From NCBI GenBank assembly GCA_024681175.1, contig JAILBI010000053.1, positions 1 through 14,351 of the forward strand: a DNA stretch of 14,351 nucleotides. Reading direction: 5' to 3'. The DNA is from Acholeplasmatales bacterium (GTDB taxonomy: Bacteria; Bacillota_I; Bacilli_A; Acholeplasmatales; Anaeroplasmataceae). Shown here piece after piece: positions 6,893 through 14,351 of the stretch (positions are counted from its first letter, which is position 1; every line of letters starts with the position of its first letter). The position numbers and the translations under genes are program-made. The notes under the pieces were generated by a model that worked only from the letters and a program-made list of their open reading frames with translations, made no database searches and was not told the DNA's origin.

Positions 6893-8857
6893 ATGCCTAG
6901 AATGATTAGAGGAACTACAAGAAAATTTGATAAGAAGAAGACTTTCAAAAGATTATTAGGTAGTGTATTTAAGCAATATCCAGTACATTTTATAGTAATT
7001 ATTTTATGTATTATTATTGCTGCTATCGGTGGTATTATTGCATCATTATTCGTTCCAAATTTGATTAATGAAGTAATGTATCCAGGAATTGAGGAAGGTT
7101 ACGATAGCGTTAAAGATGTTTTGTTTAAATATTTAATTGCTCTTGTAATCTGCTATGGCATTTCAATTTTTTCTTTGATTATTCAACAACAGGTTATGGC
7201 ATCTATGGGACAAGGATTCTTAAATAATCTTAGAAAAGAATTATTTGCTAAGATGGAAAAGCTTCCTATATCATATTTTGATAGACATGCTCATGGTGAA
7301 ATTATGTCTACATATACAAACGATGTAGATGCAATTAGACAATTATTAACACAAGCATTACCTCAGGCTACACAAACAATAATAACAGTTTTATTATTAT
7401 TTGTTATTATGCTATCTTATAGTGTTTGGTTATGTATCGTAATTGTTGTTGCGACAATTGTAATTTTATTAGTTACTAAAAAGGTTGGTGGCGGATCTGC
7501 AAAATATTTCATTGCTCAACAAAAATCTTTAGCTACATGTGAAGGCTATATTGAAGAGATGATGAATGGCCAAAAGGTTGTTAAGGTATTCTGTCATGAA
7601 GAACAATCAAAAGAAGATTTTGAAAAAATAAATGGTCAATTAAATCATGATGCATATAAAGCAAATGCATATGCTAATATGCTTGCACCTATTATCCATA
7701 ATATAGGTAATGTATTATATGTTTTAGTTGCAATAATAGGTGTTATATTTTTCACTTTTCAAGTTGAAAATCCTTCACTTACATTATTTAAATTTGCAAA
7801 ATTAAACTTTTCTTTTGAATTTGAGGCTAAATACGCTGTGGTAGAAATCGGATTTTATGTTGCTTTCTTAGGTATGTCAAGACAATTTGCAAATTCATTT
7901 AACCAAATTTCAATGCAAATAAATTCAGCTGTAATGGGTTTAGCAGGTGCTGATAGAGTATTTGAATTAATGGATCAAGATAAAGAAGAAGATCAAGGCT
8001 ATGTTACATTAGTAAATGCTAATATTGATGAGAATGGTAATATAACTGAATCAGCTGAACATACAGGTCATTGGGCTTGGAAGCATCCACATCAGGCTGA
8101 TGGAACAGTTACATATACAGAGCTTAAAGGAGATATTAGATTCTTTGATGTAGATTTCGGATATTTCCCTGAAAAGATTGTATTACATGATGTTTCAATT
8201 TATGCAAAGCCTGGTCAAAAAATCGCATTCGTTGGTGCAACTGGTGCAGGTAAAACAACTATTACAAATCTAATTAATAGATTCTATGATATTGCTGATG
8301 GAAAAATTAGATATGATGGAATCAATATTAATAAAATTAAAAAATCAGATTTAAGAAAATCTATTGGTATTGTATTACAAGATACGAACCTATTTACAGG
8401 TACTGTAAAAGATAATATTAAATATGGTAAGCTTGATGCAACTGATGAAGAAGTAATTAAAGCTGCAAAGATTGCTAACGCATATGATTTTATTACAAGA
8501 TTACCTGATGGCTTTGATACAATGCTTACAAGTAATGGTTCTCAATTATCTCAAGGTCAAAGACAGCTTATATCTATTGCAAGAGCCGCTATTGCAGATG
8601 CTCCTGTAATGATTTTAGATGAAGCTACATCATCTATTGATACTAGAACTGAATTATTAGTTTCTAAGGGTATGGATCAATTGATGGAAGGAAGAACTGT
8701 ATTTGTAATTGCACATAGATTATCAACAGTTAGAAATTCTAATGCGATTATGGTTTTAGACCATGGTAAGATAATTGAACGTGGTACACATGATCAATTA
8801 CTTGAAGAAAAAGGTACATATTATCAATTATATACTGGTGCATTCGAATTAGAATAA
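6893..8857 (+). CDS. heterodimeric ABC exporter subunit with catalytic ATP site (BmrD-like)
   Basis: This 654-residue partner of the preceding gene has six membrane helices between about 32 and 336. The nucleotide-binding domain has a canonical Walker A GATGAGKT (448-455), Q496, Walker B VMILDE with catalytic E577, and H608 (AHRLST). Its signature is LSQGQ (552-556) instead of LSGGQ. In the heterodimer this degenerate signature faces the degenerate Walker motifs of the partner, while E577 and H608 pair with the partner's intact SGGQ. An extracellular insert (about 291-314) lies between helices 5 and 6, matching the partner's. An extra segment of about 50 residues (361-412), containing GHWAWKHPHQADGT, joins the membrane and ATPase domains. 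A perfect AAGGAGGTGAT (6878-6888) inside the end of the upstream gene drives translation, so the two subunits are probably made in a coupled 1:1 ratio. Confidence 0.94.
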   Translation: MPRMIRGTTRKFDKKKTFKRLLGSVFKQYPVHFIVIILCIIIAAIGGIIASLFVPNLINEVMYPGIEEGYDSVKDVLFKYLIALVICYGISIFSLIIQQQVMASMGQGFLNNLRKELFAKMEKLPISYFDRHAHGEIMSTYTNDVDAIRQLLTQALPQATQTIITVLLLFVIMLSYSVWLCIVIVVATIVILLVTKKVGGGSAKYFIAQQKSLATCEGYIEEMMNGQKVVKVFCHEEQSKEDFEKINGQLNHDAYKANAYANMLAPIIHNIGNVLYVLVAIIGVIFFTFQVENPSLTLFKFAKLNFSFEFEAKYAVVEIGFYVAFLGMSRQFANSFNQISMQINSAVMGLAGADRVFELMDQDKEEDQGYVTLVNANIDENGNITESAEHTGHWAWKHPHQADGTVTYTELKGDIRFFDVDFGYFPEKIVLHDVSIYAKPGQKIAFVGATGAGKTTITNLINRFYDIADGKIRYDGININKIKKSDLRKSIGIVLQDTNLFTGTVKDNIKYGKLDATDEEVIKAAKIANAYDFITRLPDGFDTMLTSNGSQLSQGQRQLISIARAAIADAPVMILDEATSSIDTRTELLVSKGMDQLMEGRTVFVIAHRLSTVRNSNAIMVLDHGKIIERGTHDQLLEEKGTYYQLYTGAFELE

Positions 8858-8868
8858 TTATAAAAATT

Positions 8869-8899
8869 GCTTTTAGGCTTATGCTTAAAAGCTTTTTTT
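8869..8899 (+). terminator. intrinsic terminator after the ABC exporter genes
   Basis: GCTTTTAGGC (8869-8878) pairs with GCTTAAAAGC (8883-8892), including one G-T pair, over the loop TTAT, followed by seven T. The A-run at 8862-8866 could extend the stem against the T-run. It closes the efp - tRNA - ycxB-like - ABC unit. Confidence 0.88.
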
Positions 8900-8931
8900 A
8901 TTCATATATTTTTTTGTAATAAATATTTATA

Positions 8932-8960
8932 TTTACTTTAAGGATAAAAAAATGTATAAT
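8932..8960 (+). promoter_or_regulatory. promoter of the ileS T-box leader
   Basis: TTTACT (8932-8937), a 17-base spacer and a perfect TATAAT (8955-8960) place the start near 8967, about 18 bases before Stem I of the T-box and 245 bases before ileS. Confidence 0.65.
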
Positions 8961-8982
8961 TGCAATGTATTTTAAATGTGGA

Positions 8983-9195
8983 TACCAGACGGAATATATT
9001 GATTCTTTTAAGAGAGCTATAATTTGGTGCAATATAGCAAGATAAATATATTTAGATCACTGGAGGAGCAGAATTGGTGAATAAAGTAGCTAATTACGGT
9101 TAATCTCGTTATCGATTACTTAAGTGCTTTAGAAATAAAGAACTAAGGTGGTACCGCGGTAATTCGCCCTTAGATATTAATCTAAGGTTTTTTTT
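8983..9195 (+). promoter_or_regulatory. T-box riboswitch, isoleucine-specific (ileS leader)
   Basis: The leader senses uncharged tRNA-Ile. Stem I is seen as CCAG (8985-8988) with CTGG (9060-9063), AATATATT (8993-9000) with AATATATT (9045-9052), and a distal helix GCTATA (9016-9021) with TATAGC (9033-9038) following the conserved AGAG. The specifier loop holds ATC (9056-9058), an isoleucine codon, agreeing with the downstream gene. The T-box core AAGGTGGTACCGCGG is at 9145-9159, and its UGGU can pair with the tRNA acceptor end. CTAAGG (9143-9148) pairs with CCTTAG (9168-9173) in the antiterminator. That competes with the terminator helix CCTTAGAT (9168-9175) / ATCTAAGG (9180-9187) and the eight-T tract (9188-9195). 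This leader fills most of the gene-free stretch between 8858 and 9211. Confidence 0.97.
9168..9195 (+). terminator. T-box-controlled terminator before ileS
   Basis: An 8-bp stem (9168-9175 with 9180-9187, loop ATTA) is followed by eight T. It forms when tRNA-Ile is charged, and its 5' arm is shared with the antiterminator. Confidence 0.92.
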
Positions 9196-9211
9196 ATTAT
9201 AGGAGGATAAT

Positions 9212-11920
9212 ATGAAAAATTATAAAGACACATTATTTATGGGTAACACATCATTTGAAATGAGAGGTAATTTAATTAATAAAGAGCCTGATATTCAAAA
9301 AAGATGGAAGGAAATTGATTTATACAACAAGGTAATTAGAAAAAATGAAGGTAAAAGAGAATATACACTTCATGATGGTCCACCATATGCAAATGGTAAT
9401 ATTCACCTTGGTCATGCCTTAAATAAAATATTAAAGGACTTTGTAGTTCGTTATAAAAATATGACAGGCTATAAGAGTGTATATATTCCAGGATGGGATA
9501 CTCATGGTCTTCCTATTGAAAATGCAATTCAAAAAGAAGGTATTTCAAGAAGAGAATTACCTGTTGCTGAATTTAGAAAGAAATGTGAAGAATATGCTTA
9601 TCGTCAGGTTGAAAAGCAAAAGGAAGGATTCTTACGCTTAGGTGTACTTGGTGATTTTGATAATCCATATATTACACTTCAGCATGAATTTGAACGTGAC
9701 CAAATTAAGATTTTCGCTAAAATGGCTGAAAAGGGCTTAATTTATAAAGGCTTAAAGCCAGTTTATTGGTCACCATCAAGCGAATCAGCACTTGCAGAAG
9801 CTGAAATTGAATATAAAGATATTACTTCAAATGCAATTTATTTTAAATTCCCAGTTGTTAATGGTGAAGGAAATTTCAAAGATTTATCAATTATGATTTG
9901 GACAACTACACCATGGACATTACCTGGTAATGATGCAGTTGCTGCAGGACCAGATGTTGATTATGTTATTTTTGAAACATCTAATTATGGTAAATTAATT
10001 TGTGCAAGTGATTTAATTTCAAATTTAACTGCTAAATTAAAATTTGAAAATGTTAAAGAAATTTGTCATGTTAAGGGTACAGATTTAATTGGTTTAAAAT
10101 ATAAGCATTCTTTATATGATAGAATCTCTCCAGTTATTAATGCTGATTACGTTACAACAACTGATGGTACTGGTTTCGTTCATATTGCTCCTGGTTATGG
10201 TGAAGAAGACTATGAAGCAGGAAAGAAATATGGTCTTGATATTTTAGTTTATGTTGATAATAAAGGTTATCAAATGGAAGGTGCTGGTAAATATGCTGGT
10301 ATGTTCTATGCTGATTCTGAGGAAGCAATTATTAATGATATGAAAGAAAATGGATCATTAATTTTATTAGATCCAATTCTACATAGCTATCCTCATGATT
10401 GGAGAACTAAAAAGCCAGTTATTTTTAGAGCAACTCCTCAATGGTTTGCATCAATTGATCCAATTAAGGATGATATTTTAAATGCGATTAAATCAGTTAA
10501 TTGGAATCCTAAATGGGGCGATGTTAGAATCTCTAACATGATTAAGGATCGTCATGATTGGTGTATTTCAAGACAAAGAGCTTGGGGTGTACCTATTCCA
10601 GTATTCTATGCTGAAAATGGTGATGCAATTTTAGACCAAAAGGTATTAGAGCATGTTGCTAATTTATTTGGTGAATTTGGTTCTAATATTTGGTTTGAAA
10701 AGACTGCAGAAGAATTATTACCAGAAGGATTTACTCATCCAGGTTCTCCAAATGGCAAATTCACAAAAGAAAATGACATTATGGACGTTTGGTTTGATTC
10801 AGGCTCATCATATATGCTACTTCAAAGAAGAGGATTAAAGTTCCCTGCAGATTTATATTTAGAAGGCTCTGACCAATATCGTGGTTGGTTCAATTCTTCC
10901 TTAATTACATCAGTTGCAGCATTTGGTACTGCTCCATATAAAAATGTAGTGTCACATGGATTTACACTTGATGGTCAAGGAAGAAAAATGTCTAAATCAT
11001 TAGGTAATACAGTTGACCCTACAAAGGTATGTAATACACAAGGTGCAGATATTTTACGTCTTTGGGTTGCATCAGTTGAATATAGAGCTGATATGCCTTT
11101 ATCACAAGACATTTTAAAGCAGGTTACTGAATCTTATCGTAAGATTAGAAACACTATTCGTTTCATGCTTGCTAATACAAGTGATTTCAATCCTAAGGAT
11201 TCACTTCCTTATGATAAATTAAATGATGTTGATAAATTTATGCATATTGAATTTGCAAGATTTGTAAAATCAATTAGAGATAATTTTGAAGAATTTAATT
11301 TTGGTGAAGTATATAGATTAATTAATTCATATATTTCTAATACTTTATCAAGCTTCTATTTAGATTTCACTAAAGATATTTTATATATTGAAGCTCCTAA
11401 ATCTCAAAAGAGATTATCAACTCAAACAGTATTCTATGAAATTTTAACAGGATTAATTAAGATTTTATCTCCAATTATTCCTCATACATCATCTGAAGCT
11501 TATCAAGCTTTACCATTTAAAGATGAAGAGGATGTATATTTAGAAGATATTCCTGAAATTGAAACTAATTTAGATGAAAAATTAGAACAAAGATTCTTAA
11601 AATTCATGGAATATCGTGATTTAGTATTAAAATCATTAGAAGATGCAAGAAACAATAAAGTAATTGGTAAATCATTTAATGCTAAATTAACTATAACTCT
11701 TGATAAGGATGCTAAAGAAATCTTTGATTCAATTAAGGATGATGCAGCACAATTATTAATTGTTTCACAGGTTGAATTTAAAGATGGCGACAAATTTGAT
11801 TGCCAAGTTGAAGCAGCTCAAGGTGAAACATGCTCAAGATGCTGGATGATTGTTCCAAAGATTAATGAAAATGAATTATGCCCAAGATGTCAAAAGATTG
11901 TAGATAGTTTATCAAAGTAA
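9212..11920 (+). CDS. ileS: isoleucyl-tRNA synthetase
   Basis: This class I synthetase attaches isoleucine to tRNA-Ile in the cytosol. Its 902 residues match the bacterial type with a C-terminal zinc domain. The HIGH motif is HLGH (65-68) within DGPPYANGNIHLGHALNK, and KMSKS is at 592-596. The CP1 editing domain has WTTTPWTLPGN (T231-T233, N240) and HIAPGYGEEDY (324-334). H324 and D333 correspond to the E. coli editing residues H333 and D342, while Y329 replaces the usual His of PGHG. The anticodon-binding domain follows. Four cysteines (C874, C877, C890, C893) form the C-terminal zinc site CSRCW...CPRC. AGGAGG lies five bases before the ATG. Expression is controlled by the Ile T-box upstream. 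No clear terminator follows, only a 5-bp hairpin overlapping the next promoter, so some read-through into the next operon is possible. Confidence 0.98.
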   Translation: MKNYKDTLFMGNTSFEMRGNLINKEPDIQKRWKEIDLYNKVIRKNEGKREYTLHDGPPYANGNIHLGHALNKILKDFVVRYKNMTGYKSVYIPGWDTHGLPIENAIQKEGISRRELPVAEFRKKCEEYAYRQVEKQKEGFLRLGVLGDFDNPYITLQHEFERDQIKIFAKMAEKGLIYKGLKPVYWSPSSESALAEAEIEYKDITSNAIYFKFPVVNGEGNFKDLSIMIWTTTPWTLPGNDAVAAGPDVDYVIFETSNYGKLICASDLISNLTAKLKFENVKEICHVKGTDLIGLKYKHSLYDRISPVINADYVTTTDGTGFVHIAPGYGEEDYEAGKKYGLDILVYVDNKGYQMEGAGKYAGMFYADSEEAIINDMKENGSLILLDPILHSYPHDWRTKKPVIFRATPQWFASIDPIKDDILNAIKSVNWNPKWGDVRISNMIKDRHDWCISRQRAWGVPIPVFYAENGDAILDQKVLEHVANLFGEFGSNIWFEKTAEELLPEGFTHPGSPNGKFTKENDIMDVWFDSGSSYMLLQRRGLKFPADLYLEGSDQYRGWFNSSLITSVAAFGTAPYKNVVSHGFTLDGQGRKMSKSLGNTVDPTKVCNTQGADILRLWVASVEYRADMPLSQDILKQVTESYRKIRNTIRFMLANTSDFNPKDSLPYDKLNDVDKFMHIEFARFVKSIRDNFEEFNFGEVYRLINSYISNTLSSFYLDFTKDILYIEAPKSQKRLSTQTVFYEILTGLIKILSPIIPHTSSEAYQALPFKDEEDVYLEDIPEIETNLDEKLEQRFLKFMEYRDLVLKSLEDARNNKVIGKSFNAKLTITLDKDAKEIFDSIKDDAAQLLIVSQVEFKDGDKFDCQVEAAQGETCSRCWMIVPKINENELCPRCQKIVDSLSK

Positions 11921-11931
11921 GCATAAGTGCT

Positions 11932-11960
11932 TTGACAATATTGTAATTAAATGATAAAAT
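11932..11960 (+). promoter_or_regulatory. promoter of the 12002-deoC-deoD operon
   Basis: A perfect TTGACA (11932-11937), a 17-base spacer and TAAAAT (11955-11960) preceded by an extended -10 TGA (11952-11954). This is the best sigma-A-type match in the window and starts only 12 bases after the ileS stop codon. The start would be near 11967. Confidence 0.7.
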
Positions 11961-12001
11961 TAAAAATAATAAACACGAAATTTTAAGATGGAGGTGATGA
12001 T

Positions 12002-12877
12002 ATGGGAAAAAGAGATTTTTGTTTCTACTTTTTAAAAGAAGGAACAAGAACTTATGAACAATCTGATTTAATGACTTTGTTATTATCAAATCCTAATATT
12101 ACAGGTCCAGATTCTAATTTAAGTACAACTGAAGAAAACATATTCGTATATCATCATCAAACATTAAATTTTGAAGCTCAATTTATTATGGCAAACAAAT
12201 CAGTTATTCCTAACCTAGAGCGTTTAGAAGCCAAATATTTTGATGTAAATTTCTATGTTAAATTTGATATTTTAACATCTAATTATGCCTTAGAAATTAT
12301 TTTAGATGTGATAGAAGAAATTGTTAAAAAATTTAGATTCTTCATTTATAATGAAGCATTAAATAATATTCAGCCTTTTAGAAGAGCTGTAATGATTAAG
12401 GTTTTCACCGCATGGAAAAATGCCTTTGCGGCTAAATTTCCAGATCAGGTTGCTGAATATAATTTCTTAGACCCACAAGCTTATTCACAAGTATCATCTT
12501 ATTTACAAAAGCGTAAAAGATTAGAATTAACTATTGATGCATCAAAGGTAGTAGTATCAAATTATATATTCTATAAATCAAATAAATCTAGAAGTGCTTA
12601 TGTTGCAATAAAATGGGATGGAGAAAAATCATTCGTTTTACCTCCATCAGTTGATGTATTTTATTTAGATGATGGTAAGCTACAAAGATTTATTTCAATG
12701 AAAGAAATATTATCTAAAACAGAAAAATTATTTAGATCATTAGATGGTTATGGTGAAATTCAGATTCTTGATGCAAAGAATGTTAAAAAATTCCATAAAT
12801 TTTTAGTTAAAGAGCGTTTTGCACCACTTGGTACAAAGCTTGAATTATTATCATTGGAGAAAATATTAGATGTCTAA
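12002..12877 (+). CDS. conserved-looking cytosolic protein of unknown function, first gene of the deoC-deoD operon
   Basis: I do not recognise this 291-residue protein. It has no signal peptide, no convincing membrane helix and no cysteine cluster, nucleotide-binding P-loop or helix-turn-helix motif that I can see. The N-terminal third (about 1-95) alternates hydrophobic and polar residues as in beta sheet (IFVYHH, FEAQFIM, VNFYVKFDI). A helical part follows (about 96-175, LEIILDVIEEIVKKF and a Lys/Arg-rich LQKRKRLE), then another mixed region (IDASKVVVSNYIFY, AYVAIKWDGEKSFVLPPSVDVFYLDDGKL). Codon use matches its neighbours. A very strong GGAGGTGAT (11990-11998) and its own promoter suggest good expression. 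Its last 8 bases overlap the start of deoC, implying coupled translation. A role in nucleoside metabolism is suggested only by position. Confidence 0.85.
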   Translation: MGKRDFCFYFLKEGTRTYEQSDLMTLLLSNPNITGPDSNLSTTEENIFVYHHQTLNFEAQFIMANKSVIPNLERLEAKYFDVNFYVKFDILTSNYALEIILDVIEEIVKKFRFFIYNEALNNIQPFRRAVMIKVFTAWKNAFAAKFPDQVAEYNFLDPQAYSQVSSYLQKRKRLELTIDASKVVVSNYIFYKSNKSRSAYVAIKWDGEKSFVLPPSVDVFYLDDGKLQRFISMKEILSKTEKLFRSLDGYGEIQILDAKNVKKFHKFLVKERFAPLGTKLELLSLEKILDV

Positions 12878-13553
12878 AGATATAAATATTGCAAAATATA
12901 TAGATCATACAAATTTATATGCTTATGCAACTAAATCTGATATTAAAAAATTATGTGATGAAGCAATAAAATATAATTTTTATTCTGTATGTATTAATCC
13001 ATCATATGTTTCATATGCAAAAGAATTATTAAAAGATACTAATGTTAAAATTACTACAGTTGTAGGATTTCCGCTTGGTATGATGAATTCTTATGATAAA
13101 GCTGAAGAAACCCAGTCAGCTATCTTTGATGGTGCTGATGAAATTGATATGGTTATCAATGTTGGTAGATTAAAGGATAAAGATTATGATTATTTAAAAG
13201 AAGAAATAAAATTAATAAGAAAAGCTTCTTTTAATCATATTTTAAAAGTAATAATTGAAACTTGTTATTTAACTGATGAAGAAAAAGAAATAATAACTAA
13301 TATAATTATCGATTGTGGTTGCGATTTTGTAAAAACATCTACAGGATTTGGTACAAAAGGTGCTACAGTTGAAGATATTAAATTATTAAATAAAATTGTT
13401 AATGGAAGAATAAAAATTAAAGCAGCTGGCGGAATTCATTCCTTAAAGGATGCTTTAGATATGATTGATAATGGTGCATCTAGACTTGGTGTATCAAAAT
13501 CAGTTCAAATAATGGAGGAATATTATGATTCCAACTCCACACAACGAATGTAA
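12870..13553 (+). CDS. deoC: deoxyribose-phosphate aldolase
   Basis: DeoC cleaves 2-deoxy-D-ribose-5-phosphate into acetaldehyde and glyceraldehyde-3-phosphate, the last step of deoxynucleoside catabolism. The 227-residue protein has the class I aldolase TIM-barrel pattern: IDHTNL (11-16), SVCINPSYV (39-47), VVGFPLG (64-70), EIDMVINVG with D93, KTSTGFGTKGAT with the Schiff-base lysine K155, and KIKAAGGI with K184. The three catalytic residues are therefore intact. The start at 12870 has GGAG upstream and overlaps the stop region of the preceding gene by 8 bases. Its 3' end overlaps deoD by 29 bases. This overlap accounts for an unusual C-terminal tail (YYDSNSTQRM) that also encodes the deoD ribosome binding site region and start. 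The glyceraldehyde-3-phosphate product feeds glycolysis. Confidence 0.96.
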   Translation: MSKDINIAKYIDHTNLYAYATKSDIKKLCDEAIKYNFYSVCINPSYVSYAKELLKDTNVKITTVVGFPLGMMNSYDKAEETQSAIFDGADEIDMVINVGRLKDKDYDYLKEEIKLIRKASFNHILKVIIETCYLTDEEKEIITNIIIDCGCDFVKTSTGFGTKGATVEDIKLLNKIVNGRIKIKAAGGIHSLKDALDMIDNGASRLGVSKSVQIMEEYYDSNSTQRM

Positions 13554-14235
13554 AGATAAGGATTTAATTGCTGAAACAGTATTAATGCCAGGAGATCCTA
13601 AAAGAGCGAAATATATTGCAGATAAATTTTTAACTAATGTTATAAAATTTAATGAAGTAAGAGGAATGCTTGGCTATACAGGATATTATAATAATAAAAA
13701 AGTATCAGTAATGGCTTCAGGTATGGGTATGCCATCTATTGGTATTTATTCTTATGAATTATATAATTTTTATGATGTTAAAAACATCATAAGAGTTGGA
13801 TCTTGTGGAAGCTACGATGCTTCAGTTAATATTTATGATGTAGTATTAGTTGAAGAAGCATTTTCTGAATCTAATTATGCTAAAATAGCTTTTGGCATGA
13901 GAGGAAAAACAAGAAAGCCTAGTCTTTATTTAAATAATAAAATTAAGCATGCAGCAAATAAAATGAATCTTGAATTAAAAGAAATCAAGGTTCATTCATC
14001 AGATGTATTTTATAGCGATTTTCATACTCATTATAAAGAATTACATGATAAATATAATTTGAAAGCAGTAGAAATGGAATCATTTGCATTATTTTCAAAT
14101 GCAAGACGCTTATCAAAAAGAGCCGCATGTATCCTAACTGTATCTGATTCATTAGTAAGTGGAGAAGAAACTACAGCTAAGGAAAGAGAAAATAATTTTA
14201 ATGAAATGATTAAATTAGCATTAAATAGTATTTAA
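13525..14235 (+). CDS. deoD: purine nucleoside phosphorylase, DeoD type
   Basis: DeoD phosphorolyses purine ribo- and deoxyribonucleosides to free base and (deoxy)ribose-1-phosphate, and belongs to the hexameric trimer-of-dimers class. The 236-residue length is typical. The N-terminus MIPTPHNECKDKDLIAETVL matches the family opening, with H6 equivalent to E. coli His4. GDPKRAKYIA (23-32) supplies the phosphate-binding Gly and R28; R46, R90 and S93 (VGSCGSYD) complete that site. VEMES (182-186) binds the ribose, and TVSDSL with D208 plus ERENN with R221 supply the catalytic Asp and Arg. All key residues are present. The start at 13525 is supported by GGAGGA inside deoC (about 13514-13519) and by the family N-terminus, so the 29-base overlap is real. 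Deoxyribose-1-phosphate would need a phosphopentomutase, absent here, before DeoC can use it. Confidence 0.97.
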   Translation: MIPTPHNECKDKDLIAETVLMPGDPKRAKYIADKFLTNVIKFNEVRGMLGYTGYYNNKKVSVMASGMGMPSIGIYSYELYNFYDVKNIIRVGSCGSYDASVNIYDVVLVEEAFSESNYAKIAFGMRGKTRKPSLYLNNKIKHAANKMNLELKEIKVHSSDVFYSDFHTHYKELHDKYNLKAVEMESFALFSNARRLSKRAACILTVSDSLVSGEETTAKERENNFNEMIKLALNSI

Positions 14236-14260
14236 GATGAAGATTATTCTTCATCTTTTT
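14234..14260 (+). terminator. intrinsic terminator of the deo operon
   Basis: AAGATGAAGA (14234-14243) pairs perfectly with TCTTCATCTT (14248-14257) over TTAT and runs into five T, a G and four more T. The hairpin begins within the deoD stop codon. The remaining 90 bases to the window end are nearly pure A+T with no supported gene. Confidence 0.92.
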
Positions 14261-14351
14261 GTTTTAAAAAAGTATTTATTTAATTATTTTAATTAATTTT
14301 TCTTTTTAAATAATAAAATAATCCTTTTATTTAAGATTTTAATTCTTAAAT

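Noticed and set aside
10653..10838. Small open frames inside ileS, eno and the ABC genes on either strand
   Set aside because: They lie fully within strongly supported genes in other frames, lack ribosome binding sites and show no domain pattern.
11919..11932. Hairpin AAGCA-TAAG-TGCTT after ileS as a terminator
   Set aside because: The stem is only 5 bp, has no T-tract, and overlaps the -35 box of the next promoter.
14293..14349. Possible 3' end of a leftward gene entering from the right edge (18 open codons then TAA on the minus strand)
   Set aside because: Eighteen codons without a stop are not significant in DNA this AT-rich, the peptide is low-complexity, and no minus-strand terminator with a T-tract follows.

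Overview
This is an AT-rich (by eye about 30% GC or less) bacterial chromosome segment. It looks like a low-GC Gram-positive bacterium near Bacilli, Erysipelotrichia or Mollicutes. The evidence is strong AAGGAGGTGAT-type ribosome binding sites, an FMN riboswitch in front of a riboflavin ECF transporter S component, an isoleucine T-box in front of ileS, a YcxB-like membrane protein and a BmrCD-type heterodimeric ABC exporter. The genetic code is standard: Trp is TGG and no in-frame TGA is needed. All eleven complete genes end in TAA. No phage, transposon, CRISPR array or long repeat is visible, so this is core-like housekeeping DNA rather than an obvious island.

Left part (1-2393). A gene cut by the left edge runs leftward from 155. 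Diverging from it is a 309-residue protein resembling the alpha/alpha-toroid (squalene cyclase/prenyltransferase-like) fold. A promoter, FMN aptamer and terminator then control ribU, whose product has an unusual acidic linker and two extra membrane helices at its C-terminus.

Middle part (2394-8899). Enolase stands alone behind its own promoter with a near-perfect cre (CcpA) box. The terminator of eno overlaps the start of the efp promoter. The unit efp - tRNA-Gln(CUG) - ycxB-like gene - two ABC half-transporters follows with short gaps and ends at a strong terminator at 8869-8899. EF-P has an unusual tip loop lacking the PGKG motif. The tRNA has an A1-U72 pair and lies directly against the ribosome binding site of the next gene. 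The two ABC subunits carry complementary defects that place one degenerate and one canonical ATP site in a heterodimer.

Right part (8900-14351). A promoter and complete T-box leader (specifier ATC, Ile) control ileS. A further promoter drives an unrecognised 291-residue cytosolic protein, deoC and deoD. These overlap by 8 and 29 bases and end at a perfect terminator. DeoD cleaves purine (deoxy)nucleosides to base plus (deoxy)ribose-1-phosphate. DeoC splits deoxyribose-5-phosphate to acetaldehyde and glyceraldehyde-3-phosphate, which enters the glycolytic path that enolase serves. The mutase linking the two is not in the window.

I did not find a clearly new multi-gene system. The most unusual items are the EF-P loop, the tRNA-Gln features and its position, the extended RibU, the overlapping terminator/promoter before efp, and the unknown gene coupled to deoC-deoD.
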